A DNA stretch of 64,000 nt from the NCBI RefSeq assembly GCF_964340395.1, contig NC_135553.1, forward strand, positions 22,413,949 to 22,477,948, read 5' to 3'. The position numbers were made by a program, and so were the translations under genes. Below, one piece after another: positions 22,704 to 35,262 of this stretch. Positions within the stretch are counted from its first letter, which is position 1. Every line of letters starts with the position of its first letter. The notes beneath the pieces were generated by a model. The model searched no databases. It was not told the DNA's origin and saw only the letters and a list, made by a program, of their open reading frames with translations. The stretch comes from Glandiceps talaboti. Taxonomy: Eukaryota; Hemichordata; Enteropneusta; Spengelidae.

Positions 22704-23068
22704 TTGATAACTTTTTTAAAAATTAGTAAATATAATGAACAGATTTCAAAGAGGCTTACCACTTTGGTAGTATTTTTGATACACCTTCTGTCAATGTAAT
22801 TCAAAATATAGTCACTGTGAAAGAGGTTTGATTTGCTTGAATTACTGTTTTTATCAAATTTCTTTCACCAGTTGTGGTAGTTACAATGATAATTTTAATT
22901 TTAATTATTTATTCAATACAGTACACATGTTATAAATTGAAAGGTATGAGTATAAATAGGATTAATACAGCAACTCTTCACCAGGGCCGCAAAGTGGAAG
23001 GATATCTAAGGCTTGTAAGTTCATGTTGTAGGCTAAACGTTTGGATGTTAAAATGACAGAAATGTGTT

Positions 23069-23295
23069 GGTTTCATTCACTTTCACTTATCAGTATAGAA
23101 TTGACATCAAATCTAAACTTTAGGTGGAAGTGATCTAGGAGAGTTGCTGGGCAACTTCTGTTAACTGTATCACAATTACCATAACAATAGTAGAAGCAGA
23201 AGTTGCCTTGCAAGTCTCACCCATCCATGACTTCCACCTATTAAAAGATCAGATAGATGCCAACTCAGAACTGGAAGTGAAAGTGACTGAAATCT
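23069..23295. mobile_element. Foldback element, about 90-bp arms
   Basis: CACTTTCACTTATCAG, TAGGTGGAAGTGAT and GGGCAACTTCTG on the left return as CAGAAGTTGCCTTGCAAG, GACTTCCACCTA and AAGTGAAAGTGACTG on the right. No coding content. Confidence 0.65.
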
Positions 23296-23547
23296 GAGTG
23301 CATTTTGTTCTCATTTAAATATCCAAGTGAATTCACACAAGGTACCTATCCTCTTTAATACACCCTACTTGGAAACCTGGGCCACTTGATGACTGCAGAC
23401 CTATACAGATAGACATGCAGAGATATAAGTTTGATTCAATCATCAATGAATACTTTTAGTACCTAACTGATGTATCATTATTACATTACTTCATTGATGA
23501 TTCCAAAACCTCTTACTGGTAAAGCTCATGAAAGTGACTAAAGAGAT

Positions 23548-23860
23548 GACACTTGGGTATTTATTTTGGATTTTTAAATCAATAAAGACAACTCTACTAT
23601 GTTTGTATACAATGTCAAATAGCATATACCAAGTCTGTGCTTTACCTCAATAAATTGCTAAAAATGACAAAAATGTGTAAAAATGTTTGTTATTGTACAT
23701 ACAATAACAACTTCTCTACATACTTTTTTTTGCAAAGTATCGAAGTACAAACACAGACTTTGGTGATGCTGTTTCCAATTGTTTTTTTTCAAGTAGAAAA
23801 AATATGGTAAAGTTGCTTTATACATAAAAAAAAAGAAAAGAAAAATAAATACCCATTGAT
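23548..23860. mobile_element. Degraded MITE family A copy
   Basis: GGTATTTATTTTGGATTTTT at the left and AAAAATAAATACCCA at the right, with the central GTTTGTTATTGTACATACAA block. Divergent copy of the element at 47421. Confidence 0.6.
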
Positions 23861-24462
23861 GCTGCAACAACAAGCATACATCTATTTAATTGTAAAAAAA
23901 ACTTCAATGTGCATCTCGAGTGTATTTTGGTTGAATCACTTTTCCTGTATGGTCTATGGTTGAATTTCTTAATGCTCACAATACAAAGGTTGAATAGAGT
24001 CCGTGTAAAAGACTCTACCGGTAAGTTTAAAGCAAATCAAGCCTCTTTCCTAATTATCATACTATTTTCATCATATAGTCAGAGAATCTTATACATTTTA
24101 AAAGTTATGATTTTGTATACTAGTCTTGAGTATATGCTGGCCGGTATAATAGTGACAGTTCCATGAACTTTTCACAAACCAGGGTAAATTTTAGGAACTT
24201 TTCACAAACCAGGGTAAATTGTCACTTTTTGTTTCACTGTGTAGAATTTAAGAATGAATCACATTGTTTGTACGTAACATTTCTAGTGAGTTAATAGGTG
24301 TGTATTAGTCGACAACGAACATATATTAATTTCTCTGCACTTGTGGCTTAGCTTTACCAACATGCTTTCACTTTGTATGCAATACTAGCCCAGCTGGCAA
24401 TCAACAGCTGGTAGCTCCCAAACACTAAATTGTGACTAGGTACAAATGTATGTACACATGTT

Positions 24463-24702
24463 TTAAAGTGGCCATACGGATAAGGATGGGGTATTTTTTT
24501 TGATTTTTGAATTATATAACAATTTTATCATTGCTTAATTCCTTTTTGAAAATTAATGTGAAACTACAATAACAAAAATTTTACACATTTAAAAATTTTG
24601 TCATTTATTGAGATACAAACTGAGGACTATAAATTGGCATATGTTGTGTCACATTGATTTTTGGAAGCCATGATAAAATTGTTTCATAAATTAAAAAAAC
24701 TT
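24463..24702. mobile_element. MITE family A copy, right arm shortened
   Basis: TTAAAGTGGCCATACGGATA begins the left arm. The right arm stops after GGAAGCCATGATAAAATTGT. Confidence 0.7.
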
Positions 24703-24961
24703 TTACAAAGTACTGGTGAAATGGAGACACTTCTAGAAAACTTCAGGTATAATAATGACCCCCAGTAAGTTTAATAGCATAATACTATTTCTTTATCTAT
24801 GGCTTAGAGTCAAGTTGTATTGGAATTTTGACTAAATTAACATTACCATATCATGTGTCTAATTTTACTACTACATTCCATCAGGAAAATGCTACAGGGA
24901 AAACAATTGAATTCCCACATGATTTGACTCTATAACATAACACAGGAAATATGGCATTAGC

Positions 24962-25349
24962 AGGCTACAGACAGCCATGTTATACTATACTACTAGAACA
25001 TGACAGCATGGATTCCAGGCTACAGATAGTCATGTTATACTATACTACTAGAACATGACAGCATGGATTCCAGGCTACAGATAGTCATGTTATACTGTAC
25101 TTCTAGAACATGACAGCATGGATTCCAGGCTACAGACAGCCATGTTATAATGTACTACTAGAACATGACAGCATGGATTCTAGGCTACAGACAGCCATGT
25201 TATAATGTACTACTAGAACATGACAGCATGGATTCCAGGCTACAGACAGCCATGTTATACTGTACTACTAGTACATGACAGCATGGATTCCAGGCTACAG
25301 ACAGCCATGTTATACTGTACTACTAGAACATGACAGCATGGATTCCAGG
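24962..25349. repeat. 55-bp minisatellite, 7 copies
   Basis: The unit begins AGGCTACAGACAGCCATGTT and ends GACAGCATGGATTCC. Copies start at 24962, 25017, 25072, 25127, 25182, 25237 and 25292, head to tail with no spacers and only a few substitutions, so it is recent. Confidence 0.97.
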
Positions 25350-26970
25350 ATACCTTACCAAACTCATTAGATATTGATATACAATCATTATGTAATATTT
25401 TATAAATATTACACAAAATATAGATGATATACTAAATCACCTTCCACAAATGCTATTTATACCCTCCTATTAAAAGTACATGTTGGAGTACTTGCTGAAT
25501 TTTAATGGACATTTATTTATGGAAATATATGGTGATTTTTGTAAATTGTATATTTTATACAGTGCTGCAATTTTTGAAGATGTCATGGTTTTACAATGTC
25601 TTTTTCATTACAAAATACTAAAATGTGTGTTTTTTTATTATCTGTAAGTAAACAATACGGGTCATTTTCAGAATCATTTGCACTGGTTGAACTTTATCCC
25701 AAATGAATGCATCGGTCAACTTGTGAACAGAAATAACTTACCTAGTGACATTCTCGCAAACCAGAGCTGTTATTTTTTCTGTGAAATAGTGGCGCGTTTT
25801 GTACGGTGCCGTAAAAGAGGTTGTGATTTGCGATGATGACCAATTGAATACACGTTATATAAATTACCAACTAAATACACAACAGTTTGAGTTCATTAGG
25901 GGGCTATGCATATTGGCACATCATATCATTTTATGAAATTGAATCAATTTTGGTTTTCGAAACGCTGCAATTCAAATATTTTTTATTCAATTGTAACAAA
26001 AAGAGTTTTTGCTATTTTGTTGTTTATGTATAATGCATGTATAGTCAGTGTCATCATGTTGTAACTTGACATATTACCCATCTCTTGTTGGCCTCTGTTC
26101 CTAACTGATAACTAAGAATACAGACATTAAACTATATATATATATTATATTACTAGGCTATGTCTGCATATGTATATGTAAATAATTTGATTTCTTTTCA
26201 TAACCATAATTTACAAATGCATAATATCCTTTCATTTGAGAAAAATGATTTTGGAAAGGAGCAACTCATTTGTAGATGCAATCATTTTAACCCTGCTTGA
26301 TGTACAGATCTAGACTTTATGCAAACTAGTTTGTACAATTTTGAAGTCTGAAAATTTAGAATAATACATTGGCTCTTGTTTTGCCGTAGTATGAGATCTG
26401 GCTTGAAAGGTTGACAGTTGTATATAGTTTGTGGTACTAGTGAAGGGAGAGGGGGTGGGGTTGGGTGGCAATATATTGATTACAGGTTGAATGAGTGTTA
26501 CTTATGATAGTGTTTTGACTTACAAGTCTCAGTAGTAAATGAATATCAAAATGGTCTGAATCTTTGACAAGTTTCACAACACAGCAAGCTTTTTCAAGCT
26601 ACTTTAAATACATACTCTATGTGTATGCAAGTCTGACCTTCACAACTGTTTACTTTACCAAGATGATGGAAGGGGGGGGGGGGGGGGGGGGGCACTGTAA
26701 AATTTACAATTTGAAGACTCATTACCGTTTCTTTAGACTTATTATGTAAATTCCTTTACCTGGTTAATTTACTTGTTACAAACTCGGAGTGCCAACAATG
26801 ATTACATTTGTGAGTCTATTTTTTGTGCATATTGCTAACTATATAACTTTCATCTGCTCAACAAGTATCTCAAATGTTCTCGTCCGAAACAGTGACAAAT
26901 TTACAGGTGAATATTGAGACATATGTTAAATAGACACTAACATGGCAATATAAGGGCTAGATATATAGTT
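25350..26970. other. Intergenic DNA, no gene recognised
   Basis: AT-rich sequence with only short frames. The single clear object is a run of 21 G at 26672-26692. Confidence 0.5.
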
Positions 26971-27081
26971 TAGTCTGTAAGGTAGGCTATGACAGGGTGC
27001 CCTCACACATTGGTCAACCTCCTCCCACTTGAGGAGTCTGGTGAGGGTGGAACTGTAATGACACGACATACCTTACAGTCC
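26971..27081 (+). mobile_element. MITE family B copy
   Basis: Begins TAGTCTGTAAGGTAG, ends ATACCTTACAGTC. The inner pair CCCTCACACATTGGT and GGTGAGGGTGG forms a second stem. Forward orientation. Confidence 0.85.
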
Positions 27082-27877
27082 AGATATATTTGAGACAACC
27101 TACAAAATGACATTATGATAGTCATGCATGCATAAACAACATACAAGAAATATTTTGACTGTGAGTAGAAATTTTCATTACTATCCCTGAAGAAGACTCG
27201 TCAAAAGCTACAATTTATCCAAGTACAAAGTGGTGGAGTGCAATGTTTTAATGTGTTTGTAAAAACAAACTGAACATACATGACCAGGGCGCAAAATTGA
27301 CTTTTTTCTTTAGTAGTCCTAGTGGGCTACTAATTTCAAAACGTGGTAGCCCAAGGATGGTGACCAATAGTCCTATATTCCTGAACTGAAAACAGAGTGT
27401 TCCACTATTGAAAATATGTTTGTTATTAAAATACTTTCATGTCCATAAATCTTCCATTCTTTAAATCATTGCATAATCAGTGGTAGCCTGAGTGGGCTAC
27501 CAGCTGCAAATTACGGTAGCCCCATGACAAGAATTGGTAGTCTGTAGACAGGACTCAAGACCTAATGACACGTCACACACTATAAAGCTCTCCCAGTAAA
27601 TTTAACAACTGACACAAGATATTATATCACTGTTCTGGTTTTATTTGCCAGTAAATATTACAACAGTCAACATGTGAAAATTATATAACTCTTTTGGTGG
27701 TAATCCAAATTTGGACAATAATTTATTACATCACAGAATTATGTACATTCCAAAAACCTTATTATTGCACTATGCCTTGGCAGAATAAACTTCATTGGAT
27801 TTCTACTTTCATATATTTTGTATTTTGATGTTGTTGCAAATTTTGAGAATCATAAATTTATGTTTTAAATCTACATG

Positions 27878-27878
<1 letters not shown>

Positions 27879-27917
<39 letters not shown>

Positions 27918-27936
27918 TACATACACACACACACAT

Positions 27937-27967
<31 letters not shown>

Positions 27968-28006
27968 TACATACATACATACATACATACATACACACAC
28001 ACACAT

Positions 28007-28037
<31 letters not shown>

Positions 28038-28107
28038 TACATACATACATACATACATACATACACACATACATACATACATACATACATACATACATAC
28101 ATACATA
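27879..28107. repeat. Compound (AC)n/(ACAT)n microsatellite
   Basis: About 230 bp alternating between AC and ACAT blocks. The frames it opens are low-complexity H/T/Y/I or C/M/Y/V strings and are not genes. Confidence 0.97.
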
Positions 28108-30406
28108 ATTATCCCGCCATCATTTCCATAATTTTGCTCACTACCCTACACCAATGCGTGAAATTGATTCTATTTAATTAAACGAAAAAATGTGATATTT
28201 TTTTTTGCAAACTAACAAAAAGGGTTGAGCGATGCATGGGGCACTTCGTCCCTGCGAGCCTTATATGCTACATGAAAAGAGTAATACTGAATATTTATAC
28301 AAAACGTCATGTTTATAAACTGGAAATTACAAAATTCTATGGTGATAATTCAGCCCTTGTTTAGCCTACTGAGCATGCTCACTATTATAGTCTACCTGTC
28401 TGTCATGTAACATCTATGTGTCACATGACCCTACAATGACATAATCCTGTCACATCTGTGCATCAGCTTTGTTTGGTATGATTGAATGGCTGGCTCTCTT
28501 ATGTGGCACTGCTAGGTGTACAGATCGTCCTTGGAAAAACATCTCTTCGTGCCTAAATAATAACGGTTTTCATTCAGACAGTTTAGCATACATGTAAGCC
28601 CCACCGATGTGGCTCAACATAAATATGTAAATGAAATAGTGCTTTTACTTGAACACCTATTCTGTATAAATGTTCTGGTTCTATTATCAACACACTGCAG
28701 AATTCCCTATTTGCATGGGATTGACTTCTTCTGTCATCACTAAAATATCATCATTTAATTTGGATTTCTCATTCTCTCACTTATGGCGAAATTGTTATAT
28801 AGAGAAGGAACAGTGTTTTTTTTGCTGAGGTTTGGTAAACCTGCCTACATATTGATGAAATGTGGTAGATTTCCATACCCTGCACTGTAATTTACATGTA
28901 GGTGGAGAATCTCCGAAAATTACCCAAGATTATTTCAATCGTACCTATTTACAGACCTTAAATAAAATATGTTCGATTAGTTAGGTCAGCAAACAGTTGT
29001 GGGACTATGGATCAGTAGATTGTCTAGACAAATCCACAAAATGATATTCCAAAAAAAAATGTTTGACATTGTGAAGGCGGCCAGTTATATCACCCGGAGT
29101 GTGGTTGAGATGTATGATGTACAGTACTAATGACTTGGCAGATTTAAAAATAACAGTTACAGTACTTTTCAAGACCAATGGGTTATAACATATCAATATA
29201 TTTGGTAAGATATTTTTCAATTTTTTCAATTGAATCAACAAAGATGTCCACATTGCCAGTTCAGATTTAAGTCTGACTATTATCCCTGTCCCCACCTGAT
29301 TTGATACAAAGCCGATTCCAACTGAATTAATTCAGGTAAAATCGGTTTGAAATCAGTTTCTTTCCCTATGAGAAAAATGAGCATTGTATATGAATCGACA
29401 ATCTGGTTTTGAACAAATTTACTTTGAATTGGTACAAAATCCAGCTCCCCTCAGGTGATTTCAAACTGATTCAACTAAATAGCTTCAAAACCAATTTAGT
29501 GTGTGAGGGGACAGGAGAACCAATGTCAATCATAGAAAGTACAAAGATTTTGAACCGATTTTACTATTGCACATGGGGACGGGGCTTATTTCTCTAGAAA
29601 CAAGGCAAGCATCTAGGCACTTTCAAATACTGTGCATTCCTTACAAGTTCAAGGTCAGATAAGTACATCTGTTCACTATTAATCTGTGTCTTTGCTTGAA
29701 AAGAAAATATGCAAACTTGGCTTAGCCTAACATTTTAATAAGAACTACATTCTCCTGTGTCTGAATCGCTGTTGTTCTCTCAGAAAAAATTCAACATAAT
29801 ATGACCGACAGAAGAGATTGACTTTAACTTTGATGTCATCAACTTTTGACCATCACATTAATTTACAAGTTGTTTAGAAACATGCAAATATCTGCATTTT
29901 ACTTGCCTAGTGTTAAGTTACACTGTCCTGGACGCTTTTGTAAATTATGTTTAACAGCAAATTCTGAACTTTATAAACTCATACATTTTCTACAACGATA
30001 TTAAAACATGCCCAATAGTAACGATTTTGTTCAGTGAAATGAAACTTGGGTAGACACAGTGGCCTGCAGTATAACATGCCCTGACTGAAGTGGCTAAAGT
30101 GACTTGCTAACATTGCCAATATCAAAGCCATAATTGAACTTTATCCTAGACTGTACATACCAATATGTGTGATTGAACATAAAGAAGAAAGAACAGTATA
30201 AAATACCTGTATAGGTTTCATGCTTACAAAATAAAACTTAAACGAGTAAAAAAAATCTTACTGTGATATGCATACTATATAATTATGTAGTCCTGTATGA
30301 TGAGTAAACTCCCTTGATAAAAAAGGTGTTTTCTCGGTATAAACAACAGTTATTCTTTTTGTAGATGTATTTATGACTTCCTTTTGGTCCGTTATTCATA
30401 TAACCT
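28108..30406. other. Intergenic DNA, no gene recognised
   Basis: No exon I can support. A weak foldback may span about 29285-29515 (CCCTGTCCCCACCTGATT facing GTGAGGGGACAGG). Confidence 0.45.
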
Positions 30407-30505
30407 TAGACTCTAAGACACATCGCGTCGCTCCACCCTCACTGGCCTCCTGGAGGGGTTGACTGATGTGTGAGGGTGCCCCATCATGACATACCTTACA
30501 GATTA
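30407..30505 (-). mobile_element. MITE family B copy
   Basis: AAGACACATCGCGTCGCTCC, then GAGGGGTTGACTGATGTGTG, AGGGTGCCCCATCATGAC and ATACCTTACAGA. Reverse orientation. Confidence 0.85.
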
Positions 30506-31222
30506 ACATAACCTATAATGAGAACACCACATTTTAAAAGTACCAGAATATTGAACTAATGTCATTAGCCTTTACACAGTAAAAGGTAGCCTGTATGATT
30601 TCATATCAACCTATCATTCATAATTCTGTACCTTCTTCATGACACACAGGTGGTGTAGGTTGTAACTGTCAGTAGTACCCGCAGTACTAACATGTGGCCA
30701 AAAACCCTAAAACACATTAAATGTCTTCGAAAGAACTAAATCATGAAAAACATTAAAATAAAAGTTTGGAATAAAAAAACAGAAAAAGCCTTCTCTCTCC
30801 AAATATTCACAGATGTCAAAAATTCTGTAACTTCCATATAACACTGTCATCTGGATTCCATCCAATGCCTACATACAGTTATGTATGTATATATATATTT
30901 ATGCATAGACAGTGGAGAAGAATCTTCACCACTGTCTGTGGTATATGTATGTCCATTGGTATGTGTAGTCATTTGTGATTGCATGTTTTATAAATAAGTC
31001 ATGGTCTCTCTGCAAACTTAAAACTAGCTGGTCATTTGCCAATAATTAATTTATTACCTTACATGCAAGTATGATTTTCACTACGTTTAGATTAGGAAAG
31101 TAGAAAAGTATTGATTGATTTCGTAGATACAGATGTATAAATTACATGACACATGGGTCTTACATTGCTGGCTTATTACATGTACATTTGTATTTGTGCA
31201 GAACATTTCTGAGACTATTCCA

Positions 31223-31890
31223 TGGCCATTACAGAGTAGTGGGTTCACTAATCAGGGTTAGCCCAATTAAGTTATGGAGTAGTGGGTTCCACCCTATGAT
31301 TTCACCTAATAATAACGGTTCTACCCAGACCTTTAGAGGGTAGTGGAATCCATGCTATGATTTCACCTAATAATCAGGTTCCACCTAGGCCTTTATAGAG
31401 TAGTGGCTTCCACCCTATGATTTCACTTAATAATCTGGGTCCTACCTAGGTCTTTATACAGTAGTGGGTTCCATGCTATGAGTTCACTTAATAATCTGGG
31501 TCCTACCTAGGTCTTTATACAGTAGTGGGTTCCATGCTATGAGTTCACTTAATAATCTGGGTCCTACCTAGGTCTTTATACAGTAGTGGGTTCCATGCTA
31601 TGAGTTCACTTAATAATCTGGGTCCTACCTAGGTCTTTATACAGTAGTGGGTTCCATGCTATGAGTTCACCTAATAATCAGGGTTCTACGCAGGCCTTTA
31701 TACAGTAGTGGATTCTACCCTACAATTTCACTTAATAATCAGAGTTTTACGCAGGCCTTTATGGAGTAGTGGGTTCCACCCTATGAGTTCACTGAACAAT
31801 CAGGTTCTGCCTCGACCTTTAGAGTAGTGGGTTCTACCCTATGATTTCACCTTATAATAATGGTTCTCCCTAGAAGAGTGGATTCCACCC
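31223..31890. repeat. 61-bp minisatellite, about 10 copies
   Basis: The unit contains GTAGTGGGTTCCATGCTATG, AGTTCACTTAATAATC and CCTACCTAGGTCTTTATA. Four central copies from 31437 are almost identical with an exact 61-bp period. The outer copies are degraded, so the array expanded from its centre. Confidence 0.95.
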
Positions 31891-31984
31891 TGTGTTAAAA
31901 TGTAGTGGCTATAATATAATATGTCACATAACAATCAATTTGATATGGATATTTACAAAACTCAGACCCTATAACCCTATTATT

Positions 31985-31990
31985 TTTATT
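31985..31990 (-). terminator. Polyadenylation signal candidate of MFSD6L
   Basis: TTTATT on the plus strand is AATAAA on the coding strand, about 110 bp beyond the stop codon. It lies in a T-rich tract, so chance is possible. Confidence 0.4.
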
Positions 31991-32100
31991 TTTTTATTTT
32001 TATTTTTTTTTGGGGGGGGAGGGGTTGGAGGGGGTTCATTACATATCAATTGTTGTGAAAGATAATTTTCCTTGTAATAAACTTATATGTACTAAATGTA

Positions 32101-34299
32101 TCAGTCTATATCTTTTTTCAAAGCATTAACCAGCCAATCATCACTGTACACATCTGTTGGACCATTGTCGCTATCATCATCATCACCATCGTCGTCGTCA
32201 TCCATATCACTGGCCTTCTGAAGTAGTTTAGAATAGCTGAGTCGTCTTTTGCTTCGAGGTGCATATTTGGTTATGATTAGAAAAATGATAGCCCATAATA
32301 GCGCCAGCAGGGCAACACCACGGAAAAGAGTCTGTGGACTGAAACTGTCATAAACAAAGCCACTAGAAAAACAGCCTATACTGAATCCAACTTGCCAGTA
32401 TAAAGTCCAGAAAACATGTTGCATTGTGCGATCCAAGCCTGGAGGGGCAGTGTGCTCTGCATATGTCATAGATAAAACTAGTAAACTTGCAATACTGAAC
32501 ATACTCATAATCTCAATGGGAACGACAGCCCATGGCGTCCACAGAAACGAATAATAGATACATTGTAGAGACACTGAGGCAAGTGATATGCACATGAGTC
32601 CTGTCTGAGTAAGCTTTTTGCTAAACCAGGTACACAAATACAGCATTGGTATTTGGGAAAGAGCACACACACTGACAGACAGACCAATTGCTAGTTCTGT
32701 GCCATGCAAGTCTGTGACAAGCCAAAATAAAAACACAAATTTGGAAGCACTTATAATTCCTGTCAGGAACATTGAGATTGCATACGCGATGGTATGCGAG
32801 TCACTGAACACTAGCTTGATGCACTTGAGCAGTTTGTTGTGGCTGTGATCTTTGCTTGGTGTCGGCTGCACTGGAAAGAACAGAACGACGAGGAACGCCA
32901 GACCCATCAGGGCGGCAAAACCATAGAAATGAATCATGAAGTGACTGATGTTGAAATTCAGCAAACACGGCGTGCTTTCAATGATGATGGATATAGTAAC
33001 TCCCCATATGACATAACCACACAGACTCCAAAACTTCTGCTGTCCATACTTCTCTACATCATCAACATCATCCAGAAATCCAAAGAACGTGTCGTCAAGT
33101 AGTCTCTCAAAAGGTGATGATACTATGTCCCCTAGAATGGATATCATCAGCACAACGATGAACACTTTAAAGGTACTTGCTAGTATTTCATCTGTGATCA
33201 ATGTAACATCCTCTCGTAGTTCATTCTTGTCTTCTGATCGCTTTCTGATATTACTAAGTTGTGGATACAGCTTCTTGTCTGATAACACACTAAACAAATC
33301 TTGATCATGTTCTTGCAGCCACCTATCAAATTTGTCTGTTGTTGTGGCTTTTTGTACAAAGCTGGATGGTTTCTTTGGATCATACTCATTTTGGTATGGC
33401 TTCCCATACACTGGTTTCGTATCATACGTGTCCAACTGATAAGGGTTCTCCTGGTAGTGTTCTGTCAGTGATTTTTTGAAACCATTTTTATTACTTTCTG
33501 CAGATCTTGTTTCAATATCTCTATAATTCAGTATCAGAGTGTTTGTTTCTAAATTGTTCTGCACAAAGTTTTCCACTTTGTTCTCACTATTTTTCATCGT
33601 GTTCTTGATTTGTTGGTGTTTTGTTGTTATGTCCTGTTCTGTGATGGGTGAAAAAGTTGTTTCAATTTCTCCAGTCCCACTGAAACCACCAATGAGTCCA
33701 TTTTCATCACCACTCAAACTTCGCAGTGTGTGGCTGGGGTCAGAGTTCACCCCCCCTTGACTGATTCCAAAATTATCACTGCTAGGTGCAGTTGAAGGGG
33801 TCACCTGCATGTTCCACGGTTTTTCGTTATTACTTTTGGCAGAACTGGTAGAAGTTTTAAAATCATTTATAAAATTTGGTAATGTTGCAGTTGTTCTCTC
33901 TGTAATTCCCTCCACAGGTGTTGTCACAGCTATCCCTTGAACTTGTCCCTTGGCAGTGGCTGAACTATTGGTACAAAACATGAACACATCTTTGTCCTGT
34001 GCTGGTGGAATCAACATCAATCCCAGATGAGATGCGATGGAAACAAACATTGAAATAATAATGGCAATCCTGTATTTGTTAAATTTTGTAGCACAACGAC
34101 TCCACACTGGTGTAGCCAGTAAAGCTACTATTGCCTTCGTTCCAAAGATAATTCCAGTCTGAGTAGCTGACAGACCCAGCTGTCTGAAGTATAACGTCAA
34201 AAATGGAAAAAGACATGCTTTCCCTGAGTTGTAGATGAAATAGAAAATGTTGGCAATTGCCAGTGATTTCTTTAAATTTACTTGCTCTTGTTTCGCCAT
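32101..34299 (-). CDS. MFSD6L: MFSD6L-type major facilitator transporter (732 aa, one coding exon)
   Basis: A single open frame of 732 codons. The ATG at 34299 is the first after an in-frame TAA and has A at -3 and G at +4. Residues 10-100 give the first membrane helices, including FLTLYFRQLGLSATQTGIIF. Residues about 105-370 form a polar S/T/N-rich loop. Residues about 375-690 carry the remaining helices, starting ILGDIVSSPFERLLDD and containing a HFYGF motif. The tail has SYSKLLQKAS, an Asp run (about 698-711) and DDWLVNALKKD. The same order, large loop and tail (YSKLL, then acidic residues, then DWLVKAM) are what I recall of vertebrate MFSD6L, which is also intronless in its coding part but shorter (about 590 aa, mainly because of the loop). 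The transport substrate of this group is not established. It is divergent from PDXDC1. Confidence 0.93.
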   Translation of the reverse strand: MAKQEQVNLKKSLAIANIFYFIYNSGKACLFPFLTLYFRQLGLSATQTGIIFGTKAIVALLATPVWSRCATKFNKYRIAIIISMFVSIASHLGLMLIPPAQDKDVFMFCTNSSATAKGQVQGIAVTTPVEGITERTTATLPNFINDFKTSTSSAKSNNEKPWNMQVTPSTAPSSDNFGISQGGVNSDPSHTLRSLSGDENGLIGGFSGTGEIETTFSPITEQDITTKHQQIKNTMKNSENKVENFVQNNLETNTLILNYRDIETRSAESNKNGFKKSLTEHYQENPYQLDTYDTKPVYGKPYQNEYDPKKPSSFVQKATTTDKFDRWLQEHDQDLFSVLSDKKLYPQLSNIRKRSEDKNELREDVTLITDEILASTFKVFIVVLMISILGDIVSSPFERLLDDTFFGFLDDVDDVEKYGQQKFWSLCGYVIWGVTISIIIESTPCLLNFNISHFMIHFYGFAALMGLAFLVVLFFPVQPTPSKDHSHNKLLKCIKLVFSDSHTIAYAISMFLTGIISASKFVFLFWLVTDLHGTELAIGLSVSVCALSQIPMLYLCTWFSKKLTQTGLMCISLASVSLQCIYYSFLWTPWAVVPIEIMSMFSIASLLVLSMTYAEHTAPPGLDRTMQHVFWTLYWQVGFSIGCFSSGFVYDSFSPQTLFRGVALLALLWAIIFLIITKYAPRSKRRLSYSKLLQKASDMDDDDDGDDDDSDNGPTDVYSDDWLVNALKKDID

Positions 34300-34411
34300 A
34301 TTCTTCTTCTTTGCCAGTTAATTGCACAATCTACATGTACCTGCACGCATCAAGTTTTCTGACGATCACTGTAAATCTCAGCATTGTCATCTTTCATGCA
34401 AATTTTGACAC
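34300..34411 (-). other. MFSD6L: Probable 5' UTR part of the MFSD6L coding exon
   Basis: On the minus strand a strong acceptor (CTATTTTTTTCAG, then GTGTC) places the exon start at 34411, 112 bp before the ATG. At least one upstream untranslated exon is implied. Candidate donors on that strand are AAG/GTAAGT ending at 36439 and AAG/GTACGT ending at 37039. The second would put the first exon close to the start of PDXDC1. Confidence 0.5.
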
Positions 34412-35079
34412 CTGAAAAAAATAGAGGAAGAAAATTATATGACATGTGTGTAGCTGCAGCTTCAACAATTTTTTTGGAAATTTTTTTGTTTAGATAAATT
34501 AACTTACTCGTAATATCATACATCCTGAATAGTATTGAATCACTTGTGGATAAATGCATTTTTGTAACTGTCTACATGATATGGTACAGTAAATCAAATC
34601 AAATTGATTTTTGGGTCCGCACCCAAAACAGCGCCCTCAATGGCAATAATAGTGACCATTAATCAACAGATACAATGTCTTTTTATAAGAAACTAAACAG
34701 TTAGTGGATATATATCTTTCATTAGTTGATGCAAAAAAATGTCTCATTTGTAGCTAGTGCAGGTTTAAAACACATTGCATTTTTTTGGCATGTAATAAAC
34801 CAAGTATTCATTTACCCATACAAAGGTAAGTCTGTCTACTAGTGTGATTACATTAAAACTCCAAATGTTAATATTAAGCTGCATGTATCATTCATCATCA
34901 CGGTGGCAGAAGTTCATAGCATTACACACCCAGTACCACATTCATACACATAAAGAAATAATCTTGAAAGGTTTACCACAGGATATCATCAACATAACAG
35001 CTTCAGAACAATTCAAACAAGCAATAACAACATTCACCAGAACACAGGACAACAACATCAAGGACTAATAACAAATCAT

Positions 35080-35170
35080 TTTGTGAACTGGTGGTCCCTG
35101 GACCAGTGCCTTAAAAAATCCAGTGGTCCTGCTGAAAGAATTAGTGGTACAAGGTAATATTTGTGCAGGT

Positions 35171-35211
<41 letters not shown>

Positions 35212-35262
35212 CAAAAAAAAAGCTAGTTCCGGACCCAGGACCAGTGGATTTGTTCACCCCTG
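35080..35262. mobile_element. Short foldback element with a 37-C run
   Basis: GTGAACTGGTGGTCCCTGG on the left faces CCAGGACCAGTGGATTTGTT on the right. The centre holds 37 consecutive C (35174-35210). The C run is likely to be inexact in any assembly. Confidence 0.55.

Noticed and set aside
24962-25349. Regular repeats resembling a CRISPR array
   Set aside because: Units are contiguous 55-bp tandem repeats with no unique spacers, and the context is animal DNA.
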